A stretch of DNA of 6,209 nt from assembly GCA_009885595.1 (NCBI GenBank), contig VFKJ01000179.1:1-6209 (forward strand). The letters are read 5' to 3'. The notes under the pieces were generated by a model. The model saw nothing but the letters and a program-made list of their open reading frames with translations. It was not told where the DNA came from and searched no databases. Both the position numbers and the translations under genes were made by a program. Position 1 is the first letter of the stretch, and every line of letters starts with the position of its first letter. Source of the DNA: Myxococcales bacterium (lineage in GTDB: Bacteria > Myxococcota > Myxococcia > Myxococcales > Myxococcaceae). Of the stretch, positions 1 through 5,833 are shown in pieces.

Positions 1-603
1 GCGGTCGAGTGGCTCGACGTCTTCTTCGACGGGCTGCTGGCGCAGTCCGAGCACACCGCCGCCTGGGTGAACAAGATCGACTCGCGCGAGCGCACCCTTT
101 TCGCCCGCGGCCTCGCGCTGGCCTGGGAGCTCTGGGTCGACGCCTTCATCGCGCTCCCCGCGCTGGGCTACGACGAGCTCGACGAGAAGGACCGCAAGTT
201 CTCCCTCATCAAGGAGACCTGGCGAACCCTGCTCGCGCGCGTCAACAAGCAACCGACCCCGATGCGGGTGATTCGCCCGCTGGTCACCGCCATCTTCGTC
301 TTCGGTGGCTGCTACGCGGTGTCGCGCCTGGTGGAGTCCACGCTCTTCGTCGGCCTGGTCGGTGACGTCGCGCCCGCCGACGTGGCGGCGCCGCTGGCGC
401 GCATCTTCGCGGGCACGGCGATGACCATCGTCCTCTTCTCCCACGCCTGGCGGGCGGTGCTGCGCGCGCTGCAGCACGCCGACGCCACCTGCCTCGCCTC
501 GAAGCACCCAGTCATGGCGGGGCTGTGGGGCTCGGTGTTGTCCGTCCCGCTCGCGGTCGCGCTGCTGCTCGAGGCCGAAGCGCTCTTGAGCTTCTTCCGA
601 TGA
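1..603 (+). CDS. Multi-pass membrane protein of unknown function, 3' part only
   Basis: The frame is open from the first base to a TGA at 601-603, so the gene begins upstream of the window and 200 C-terminal residues are visible. A GTG at 67 could be read as a start, but coding-like sequence (AVEWLDVFFDGLL) continues before it, so I treat the gene as 5'-partial. The visible part begins with an amphipathic, Trp/Leu-rich, mostly helical stretch. Three hydrophobic segments follow at about visible residues 93-113 (LVTAIFVFGGCYAVSRLV), 131-150 (ARIFAGTAMTIVLFSHAW) and 175-198 near the C-terminus. A charged linker (about residues 57-85, DELDEKDRK) precedes the first segment. I do not recognise the family and see no catalytic motif. 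The stop overlaps the ATG of the downstream M23 peptidase gene (ATGA), indicating translational coupling and a likely shared envelope role, which is inference. Confidence 0.75.
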   Translation, partial: AVEWLDVFFDGLLAQSEHTAAWVNKIDSRERTLFARGLALAWELWVDAFIALPALGYDELDEKDRKFSLIKETWRTLLARVNKQPTPMRVIRPLVTAIFVFGGCYAVSRLVESTLFVGLVGDVAPADVAAPLARIFAGTAMTIVLFSHAWRAVLRALQHADATCLASKHPVMAGLWGSVLSVPLAVALLLEAEALLSFFR

Positions 604-1709
604 GCGCCACCGCCACCTTCCAGCGCCCCGCGCGCGGCCTGCTCGACTTCCTGGGCGCGGTGCTCTGCCTGTGGGCGGCCGCCTACCACACGCCGGTGGG
701 CGCCCTGGTGCGCGACCTCGGGGCGCGGATCACCTCGACCCGCACGACCACCCGCCCGCTGCTCGCCTACTACACGGGCGGGGTCTACGACTCGCACGAG
801 GTGGAGACGCCCACGCAGACCACCTTCGTGCCCGACGTCGAGGTGCTCGCCACCGTGCCGCCGGGGCGCGCCCTGGGCCGGGGCGTGTTCGCCTCCGCGG
901 CGTCCCTCTCCGGCGACGCCCGGACGCCCGTGGACGCGCTCGCGAGACGGTACGGGCTGCCCTTCGCCACCCCCGATGACGCCGCCTTGCTGGTGGAGAG
1001 AGCCCGCGCGGACCTCGGCAGCGCAGAGGCCGCGGTGCTGGCGGTGTTCGCGGGCTACGACGTGGCCAGCTACGCCGCCCACCGGGCCAGCGCCGAGGGG
1101 CGCGACACCTCCCTCGAGGGGCTCGCCGCGCGCCTGCCGCCCTCGAGCGCGAAGGCCGTCACCTCCGCCTCGACCGCGCTGATGCTGGGCGCCGCCTACG
1201 GGCTGTCCTGGCCGGTCGCGCCCGGCACCCGCGTCAGCTCGCCCTTTGGTTGGCGAAACCACCCGACGCTCGGCTACGGCAAGTTCCACACGGGCGTCGA
1301 TCTCGCGGTGCCCGAAGGCACCCAGGTGATGGTGGTCGCTGACGGCATCGTGCGCCGCGCCAGTGAGGATGACGTCAACGGCAAGGTGGTGATCGTCGAG
1401 CACGGCCGCGGCGTGTCGACCGCCTACTGCCACAACTCGCGGCTGCGGGTGGTGACGGGGCAGCGGGTGAGCGCGGGCGAGGTGATCGCCGACTCCGGCA
1501 CCACCGGGCGCAGCACCGGCCCGCACGTGCACTACCAGCTCGAGCTCGGTCACAAACCGATGGACCCCTTCGCCTTCCGCGGCTCGAAGCCCCCGGTGAT
1601 CCTCGAAGCCGCGGTGACCCCGGCCACCAGTCCGAAGCCCGACGACCGCGGCAAGCAGCTCAAGAAGGCCTTCGAGCTCTTCGGCCCGCCACCCGCCTCG
1701 GAGGAGTGA
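600..1709 (+). CDS. Membrane-anchored M23 family zinc metallopeptidase (LytM/NlpD-like)
   Basis: This is a predicted peptidoglycan endopeptidase of 369 residues. The ATG at 600 was chosen because it overlaps the previous gene's TGA (ATGA) and lies just before the N-terminal hydrophobic segment; the frame is open further upstream (GTG at 525), but that part overlaps the previous gene. Residues about 13-29 (LLDFLGAVLCLWAAAY) form a signal anchor or uncleaved signal, with no lipobox. Residues about 30-200 match no family I know. The M23 domain spans about 204-324, starting at WPVAPGTRVSSPFGWR. It has the zinc-binding HxxxD (H230, D234 in FHTGVDLA), H278 (YCHNS, corresponding to YxHLS) and HxH (H309, H311 in GPHVHYQLE). 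All ligands and the catalytic base are present, so activity is expected, unlike degenerate EnvC/NlpD-type LytM domains. The Pro/Lys-rich tail after 330 looks disordered. Substrate bond and partners cannot be told from sequence. Confidence 0.93.
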   Translation: MSATATFQRPARGLLDFLGAVLCLWAAAYHTPVGALVRDLGARITSTRTTTRPLLAYYTGGVYDSHEVETPTQTTFVPDVEVLATVPPGRALGRGVFASAASLSGDARTPVDALARRYGLPFATPDDAALLVERARADLGSAEAAVLAVFAGYDVASYAAHRASAEGRDTSLEGLAARLPPSSAKAVTSASTALMLGAAYGLSWPVAPGTRVSSPFGWRNHPTLGYGKFHTGVDLAVPEGTQVMVVADGIVRRASEDDVNGKVVIVEHGRGVSTAYCHNSRLRVVTGQRVSAGEVIADSGTTGRSTGPHVHYQLELGHKPMDPFAFRGSKPPVILEAAVTPATSPKPDDRGKQLKKAFELFGPPPASEE

Positions 1710-1712
1710 GGA

Positions 1713-1734
1713 ACCCCCGCTGGCTCCCGGGGGT
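1713..1734 (+). terminator. GC-rich hairpin, possible terminator after the M23 gene
   Basis: A perfect 7-bp inverted repeat, ACCCCCG (1713-1719) and CGGGGGT (1728-1734), encloses an 8-nt loop and starts 4 bases after the M23 stop codon. No T-tract follows (the next bases are CCCACCCG), so it is not a textbook intrinsic terminator. It may be a weak terminator or 3'-end stabiliser that separates the envelope gene pair from dut. Confidence 0.4.
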
Positions 1735-1742
1735 CCCACCCG

Positions 1743-1751
1743 TGCTATGCG
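1743..1751 (+). promoter_or_regulatory. Weak extended -10-like motif upstream of dut
   Basis: TGCTATGCG resembles an extended -10 (TGnTATnnT), but the last hexamer base is G instead of T. It ends 9 bases before the dut ATG, the spacing expected for a leaderless transcript beginning at or near the start codon. No Shine-Dalgarno precedes this ATG, which fits that reading. No -35 element is recognisable, because the hairpin at 1713-1734 occupies that area. The support is suggestive only. Confidence 0.2.
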
Positions 1752-1760
1752 CTCGCGTCC

Positions 1761-2210
<450 letters not shown>

Positions 2211-2283
2211 AGGTGTGGCGCATCTGGGCTAAAAAACTGAGTTTGATTCACGCCTTACGAAGTCACAACGCCGGCTGACACCC

Positions 2284-2288
2284 AGAGG
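2284..2288 (+). promoter_or_regulatory. Shine-Dalgarno supporting the TTG start of the kinase gene
   Basis: AGAGG lies 9 bases upstream of the TTG at 2298. No ATG, GTG or other TTG occurs in this frame between the in-frame stop at 2244-2246 and 2298. The zinc-ribbon cysteines begin at the third codon, so a later start would destroy the motif. The rest of the 2211-2297 gap is less GC-rich than its surroundings, has a small inverted repeat (AAAC 2234-2237 and GTTT 2241-2244) and probably contains the promoter, but I cannot point to a convincing -35/-10 pair. Confidence 0.6.
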
Positions 2289-2297
2289 TTCGTCCCG

Positions 2298-4787
2298 TTG
2301 CTCTGCTACCGCTGCGGCACCCACGTTCCGGACACGTCTGAGAAGTGTCCGACCTGCGGGCAGAACCTGTCCACGGGTGGGCTTCGCCAGGCCACGGGCA
2401 CCTTCAGCCGCCGGCGCGCGCAGACCAGCCAGATCGAAGGCGCTCCGTACAAGCCGCAGGATCTGGTCGCCAACCGCTACCTGATCAAGGACATCGTCGG
2501 CGCCGGACCGCTGGGCTTCGTCTTCCGCGCGCACGACAAGGAGCTCGACGTCGAGGTCGCGCTCAAGGTGATCAACCCGCGGCTGCTGCAGTCCGTGGAC
2601 GAGCGCAAGCAGTTCGCCAAGCAGCTGCGCCTGGCGCGCAAGCTCTCGCACCCGAACCTGGTGCGCGTGTACGAGGAAGGCGAAGACACCGAGCGGCCGT
2701 TCTTCACCTCGCAGTTCCTCGACGGCCTCACCCTGCGGAAGATCATCGACCTGCGCCTGCAGAAGGGTCAGTTCTTCTCGCTGGCCGAGATCGAGCCCAT
2801 CCTCTCGCAGATCTGCTCGGCCCTCGACGGCGCGCACAAGGTCGGCCCTCACAGCGACCTCAAGCCCGACAACGTGCTGGTGCTGCCAGACCTGCTCAAG
2901 GTGACCGACTTCGGCCTGGGCCTGGCGTTGCCGCGCCTGCCCTTCACGCAGGCGATGAAGGCGCGCAAGACCGATCGCTACCTGGCGCCCGAGCTGATCG
3001 AAGGCAGCGAGATCGACGGCCGCGCCGACCTCTACTCGGTGGGCGTGATCCTGGGAGAGATGCTCTCGGGCCTGACGCCCGACGGCTCGATTCCCGAGCT
3101 GCAGCGCCGCAACCCCGAGGTGCCCCAGCAGCTCGAGGGCATCTACCGCAAGGCGCTCAACAGCAACCCCAACGCGCGCTTCAAGACCGCCGGCGATCTG
3201 ATGCACGAGATCTCCGAGCTCTCGAAGAAGCTGGCGCCGTCGCCCGCGTCCAGGGTGAGCAAGCCTGAGTCCGCCAGCGGCGCGCCCCCGCCGCCGCGCC
3301 CGCGCACCACCACCGGCATGCTGCAGCTCTCGCCGCGGCGGGAGAACAAGCCGCCCCCGCCGGTGCCCGAGCTTCCGCCGCCCCCGCCGCCGATCACCGG
3401 CGAGTCGCTGATGCCCGACTCGACCCAGGAGGTCGATCCGGCCCAGATCCAGCGCGCGCTCAAGGCCGCCCACGACTCCGACTTCAAGAAGGACCGCGAG
3501 TCCACCGAGGTGATCGACTCGGGCATGTTCATCGCGCAGCTCGACCAGGAAGATCACGTCGAGACCCGCGCGATGGTGGAGACGGTCGCGCCGCCCGTCG
3601 CGCCGCCCGCGCCGCCGCTCTTCCAGGCGCAGACCCGCAAGCAGCCCAACCGCACCTGGCTGCTGGTGGCCCTGCTGGTGGTGGCCGGCGTGGGCGTGGG
3701 CGCGGGTGGCGGCTTCCTGCTGATCCAGCGGCAGCGCCAGCAGCAGCAACAGCCGCAGACGCCTGATCTGAACCCGAACCCGACCGGCGTGGTCGAGCCG
3801 ACCGCCGACGAAATCGCCGCCAGGCTGGCCGCCGAGAACGCGGCGAGCCAGAAGGCCGCCGAAGAGGCCGCTGCGCTCCAGAAGGCCGCAGACGCGAAGG
3901 CCGCCGCCGACAAGGCCGCTGCCGACAAGCTCGCCGCAGACAAACTCGCCGCGACCGAGAAGCCGACCCCCGTCCCCGACAAGACCGGGAAGGCCGAGGC
4001 CGATCGCCTGGCGAAGGAAGCCGCGGCGAAGGAAAAGGCCGACCAGCTGGCTGCGGACAGGGAGGCCGCGGCGAAGGAGAAAGCCGAGAAGCTGGCCGCC
4101 GACAAGGCCGCCGCGAAGGAAGCCGCCGACAAGCTCGCCGCCGAGAAGGCCGCCGCCAGGGAGAAGGAGCCGCCCAAGGAGAAGGTGCTCGTCGCCTCGG
4201 TGACGCCGCCCACGCCTGCCGCGGGCATGGCCTGCCCCGAGGGCATGCGGCTGGTGGGGGCCGGTGCCTTCAAGATGGGCACGGCGCCTGGCGACCCGAT
4301 GATGGGCTTCGACGAGAAGACGCTCAGCGCGGTCGAGGTGGGCGGGTTCTGCGTGGACATCTTCGAGTACCCGAACAAGCGGGGGGTCGCTCCGACGGCC
4401 AGCGTGGGCTTCGCCGACGCCAAGCGGCTGTGCGAGGCGCAGGGCAAGCGGCTGTGCACCGAGTCCGAGTGGGAGAAGTCGTGCAAGGGCCCGGGCGGCG
4501 CCAAGTGGCCCTACGGCAACGCCTTCGACGCCAACACCTGCAACACCGAAGACGACATCGGCGACTCGCGCAGCCTCTCGCCCGGCGGGCGGTTCGCGAA
4601 GTGCCGCTCGGGTTACGGGGTGGCGGATCTCTCCGGCAACGTCGCGGAGTGGACGTCGGATCGCATCATCAAGGGCGGCTCGTTCGCCAGCGGCGACTAC
4701 GCGGTGCGCTGCTCCGCGCGGAAGAACGGGGCCAGCTTCGCCAAGTCGTCCGAAGTGGGGTTCCGTTGCTGCGCCGAACAGCACTGA
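2298..4787 (+). CDS. Zinc-ribbon / Ser-Thr kinase / transmembrane / FGE-SUMF1-like fusion protein
   Basis: This is an 829-residue predicted one-pass membrane receptor kinase. Domain order: zinc ribbon C3-x2-C6 and C17-x2-C20; Hanks-type kinase about 61-310; Pro-rich linker about 328-366; acidic linker to about 445; membrane segment 454-476 (TWLLVALLVVAGVGVGAGGG); Gln-rich then Ala/Lys-rich stalk 502-623; SUMF1/FGE-like domain about 644-829. Kinase motifs are the glycine loop GAGPLG (68-73), K90 (VALK), catalytic D187 in HSDLKPDN, N192, DFG 204-206 and APE 230-232. Two positions are atypical: S186 replaces the HRD arginine, and Q109 sits where the helix-C glutamate is expected. The C-terminal domain has KRLCTESEWE, DLSGNVAEW, IKGGSF and GFRCC signatures and ten cysteines. 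It lacks the copper-binding cysteine pair of true formylglycine-generating enzymes. ATP phosphotransfer is likely but unproven; the C-terminal domain more probably senses than catalyses. The start is TTG with AGAGG 9 bases upstream. Confidence 0.92.
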   Translation: MLCYRCGTHVPDTSEKCPTCGQNLSTGGLRQATGTFSRRRAQTSQIEGAPYKPQDLVANRYLIKDIVGAGPLGFVFRAHDKELDVEVALKVINPRLLQSVDERKQFAKQLRLARKLSHPNLVRVYEEGEDTERPFFTSQFLDGLTLRKIIDLRLQKGQFFSLAEIEPILSQICSALDGAHKVGPHSDLKPDNVLVLPDLLKVTDFGLGLALPRLPFTQAMKARKTDRYLAPELIEGSEIDGRADLYSVGVILGEMLSGLTPDGSIPELQRRNPEVPQQLEGIYRKALNSNPNARFKTAGDLMHEISELSKKLAPSPASRVSKPESASGAPPPPRPRTTTGMLQLSPRRENKPPPPVPELPPPPPPITGESLMPDSTQEVDPAQIQRALKAAHDSDFKKDRESTEVIDSGMFIAQLDQEDHVETRAMVETVAPPVAPPAPPLFQAQTRKQPNRTWLLVALLVVAGVGVGAGGGFLLIQRQRQQQQQPQTPDLNPNPTGVVEPTADEIAARLAAENAASQKAAEEAAALQKAADAKAAADKAAADKLAADKLAATEKPTPVPDKTGKAEADRLAKEAAAKEKADQLAADREAAAKEKAEKLAADKAAAKEAADKLAAEKAAAREKEPPKEKVLVASVTPPTPAAGMACPEGMRLVGAGAFKMGTAPGDPMMGFDEKTLSAVEVGGFCVDIFEYPNKRGVAPTASVGFADAKRLCEAQGKRLCTESEWEKSCKGPGGAKWPYGNAFDANTCNTEDDIGDSRSLSPGGRFAKCRSGYGVADLSGNVAEWTSDRIIKGGSFASGDYAVRCSARKNGASFAKSSEVGFRCCAEQH
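3801..4166 (+). repeat. Region encoding the Ala/Lys/Asp/Glu-rich helical stalk of the kinase
   Basis: Residues 502-623 of the kinase fusion are built from short degenerate units such as KAAADKAAADKLAADKLAA and AKEKAEKLAADKAA, broken by a Pro-containing stretch (TEKPTPVPDK). Composition is TolA-like and predicts long, charged, possibly coiled-coil helices. Synonymous codons vary between units (GCC/GCT/GCA, AAG/AAA), so the repeats are maintained at protein level and are not recent slippage. The region lies directly after the membrane segment and would hold the FGE-like domain away from the membrane. Confidence 0.75.
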
Positions 4788-4800
4788 CCGCCCATGATCT

Positions 4801-4836
4801 CCCTCTCCCCCGCGGGGGAGAGGGTCGGGGAGAGGG
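4801..4836 (+). repeat. REP-like palindromic element, copy 1
   Basis: Bases 4801-4824 form a perfect 24-bp palindrome with arms CCCTCTCCCCCG and CGGGGGAGAGGG. After TC, the arm GGGGAGAGGG (4815-4824) is repeated directly at 4827-4836. The left arm could therefore pair with either right arm, giving two alternative hairpins. It starts 13 bases after the kinase stop codon and ends about 10 bases before the first plausible codons of the binding-protein gene. From general knowledge, this CCCTCTCCCC...GGGGAGAGGG-TY-GGGGTGAGGG pattern is a recurring extragenic repeat in many GC-rich proteobacterial genomes. It may act in 3'-end protection or termination, although no T-tract follows. Confidence 0.75.
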
Positions 4837-4846
4837 CTTACCAAGG

Positions 4847-5767
4847 CTGTTCCTCTTGGCCCTCCTTCTCCTCGCGTCGGTCGCAAACGCCGAGCGCCCG
4901 CGAGTCGTCGTGGTGAAGTCGGCCGCCCTCAACGCCTACGCGCAGGTGGTCGCTGGCTTCGCCGCCGAGGTGAAGGGCCAGGTCGAAGAGATCACCCTGG
5001 AAGACGGCCCTGACGGGGCCGCGGCGGCCTTCAAGAAGCTGGGCGCGAACAAGCCCGCGCTGGTGTTGGCGATTGGTCCCGCGGCAGCGGTCGGCGCCCG
5101 CGCCCAGTTCAGCGACGTGCCGGTGCTGTTCTCGATGGTGCCGTACTACGAGAAGTACGAGCTCGAAGGGCAGAACACCACGGGCATCGCGCTCACCAGC
5201 GATCTCTCCCTCGAGCTCTCGGCGCTCAAGGCGGTGCAGCCGAAGGTGAAGCGGGTGGGGGTGCTGCAGGATCCGAGGTACTCGAAGGCCCTGCTCGAGG
5301 GCGCGTCGCAGGCGGCGCAGTCCCGCGGGTTGGTGCTCGTTCCGATCGACGTCGACAGCTCGTCGAAGGTGGAGAAGGCGCTCGCGCAAGCGAAGGGGAA
5401 GATCGACGCGCTGGTGATCGTCTCAGACAAGACGGTGGGCAACGCCGCGGTGGTGGAGCGGCTGCTCACCTGGAGCCAGGACGAGAAGGTGCCGGCGGTG
5501 GGCCTCGCGTCGGCGCAGGTGAAGCAGGGCGCGCTGTTCGCGCTCGCGCCCGCGCCGTTGGCGATTGGCCAGCAGGCAGGCCGCATCGCGAATCGCATCC
5601 TGGTGGAGAAGGTGGATATCGGCGCGATGGCGGTGGCGAACCCGGAAGGGCTCGAGCTGCACGTGAACCTGACCACCGCGAAGCGCCTGGGCAACCCTGA
5701 GACGTTCGCGCTCGACGCGGTCACCTTCGCCGCGCGGCAGAGCCTCACGGTCAAAGTCGCCGAATAG
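4847..5767 (+). CDS. Periplasmic substrate-binding protein, ABC_sub_bind (COG2984) type; start uncertain
   Basis: About 306 residues encode a type I periplasmic-binding fold: VVVVKSAALNAYAQVVAGF opens the N-lobe, VPVLFSMVPYYEKY and NTTGIALTSD are the family's central landmarks, and RVGVLQDPRYSKALLEGA and GALFALAPAPLAIGQQAGR follow in order. The N-terminus is a signal peptide ending in ASVANA|ER, a good signal peptidase I site. There is no lipobox and no cysteine at all in the protein, so it is a soluble periplasmic protein. The start is unresolved. There is no ATG or GTG just before the hydrophobic core. Options are CTG 4847 (shown, 10 bases after GAGAGGG of the repeat), TTG 4856 (signal too short), or TTG 4766, which overlaps the kinase gene and translates the repeat. 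A TTA at 4838 sits where a start would be expected. No permease or ATPase gene is in view, and the ligand is unknown. Confidence 0.85.
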   Translation: MFLLALLLLASVANAERPRVVVVKSAALNAYAQVVAGFAAEVKGQVEEITLEDGPDGAAAAFKKLGANKPALVLAIGPAAAVGARAQFSDVPVLFSMVPYYEKYELEGQNTTGIALTSDLSLELSALKAVQPKVKRVGVLQDPRYSKALLEGASQAAQSRGLVLVPIDVDSSSKVEKALAQAKGKIDALVIVSDKTVGNAAVVERLLTWSQDEKVPAVGLASAQVKQGALFALAPAPLAIGQQAGRIANRILVEKVDIGAMAVANPEGLELHVNLTTAKRLGNPETFALDAVTFAARQSLTVKVAE

Positions 5768-5770
5768 ACT

Positions 5771-5810
5771 CCCTCGCCCTGCGCAGCGGGGAGAGGGTTG
5801 GGGTGAGGGG
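5771..5810 (+). repeat. REP-like palindromic element, copy 2
   Basis: CCCTC (5771-5775) plus CCC (5777-5779) pair with GGG (5789-5791) and GAGGG (5793-5797), interrupted by one G-A mismatch, around a loop containing GCGCAGC. Then comes TT and a second GGGGTGAGGGG (5800-5810). The layout, GGGGAGAGGG, two pyrimidines, then GGGGWGAGGG, is the same as in copy 1 and in the same orientation. It begins 3 bases after the binding-protein stop codon and fills most of the 66-bp gap before purB, so it could serve as a transcript-end hairpin. Confidence 0.72.
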
Positions 5811-5833
5811 CGAGCTGAGGTAGTGATGCCCGC

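Noticed and set aside
312..1739. A minus-strand open frame of 475 codons opposite the M23 gene
   Set aside because: It is the same GC-bias shadow effect, with Gly/Arg/His-rich composition and no family signature. The plus-strand frame has a complete M23 active site.
2243..2271. A sigma-70-type promoter before the kinase (TTGATT at 2243)
   Set aside because: TTGATT is an acceptable -35, but the hexamer 17 bases on (CAACGC) is not -10-like, so I did not list it as a promoter.
2345..3268. A plus-strand frame of 307 codons inside the kinase gene
   Set aside because: It is an out-of-frame reading of kinase codons giving an Arg/Ala/Pro-rich product. There is no independent start signal.
3801..4166. 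DNA-level tandem repeat or recent slippage in the Ala/Lys-rich segment
   Set aside because: The units differ at synonymous positions and in length, so there is no uniform DNA period. The repetition is at protein level.
4430..4846. Upstream extension of the binding-protein frame into the kinase gene
   Set aside because: The frame stays open, but the translation over the kinase gene is Arg-rich and family-unlike. The true N-terminus is the signal peptide near 4847-4891; only the last part, from TTG 4766, remains conceivable.
2229..4886. A minus-strand open frame of 885 codons opposite the kinase gene
   Set aside because: It mirrors the plus-strand gene exactly where GC-biased third positions suppress stop codons. 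Its product is an Arg/Gly/Leu/His-rich low-complexity string with no recognisable motif, while the plus strand encodes clear domains.
4794..4896. ATG at 4794 as start of the binding-protein gene
   Set aside because: It is in a different frame from the signal peptide and reads through it as a Ser/Arg-rich string. It could be real only if there is an indel between 4794 and 4850.
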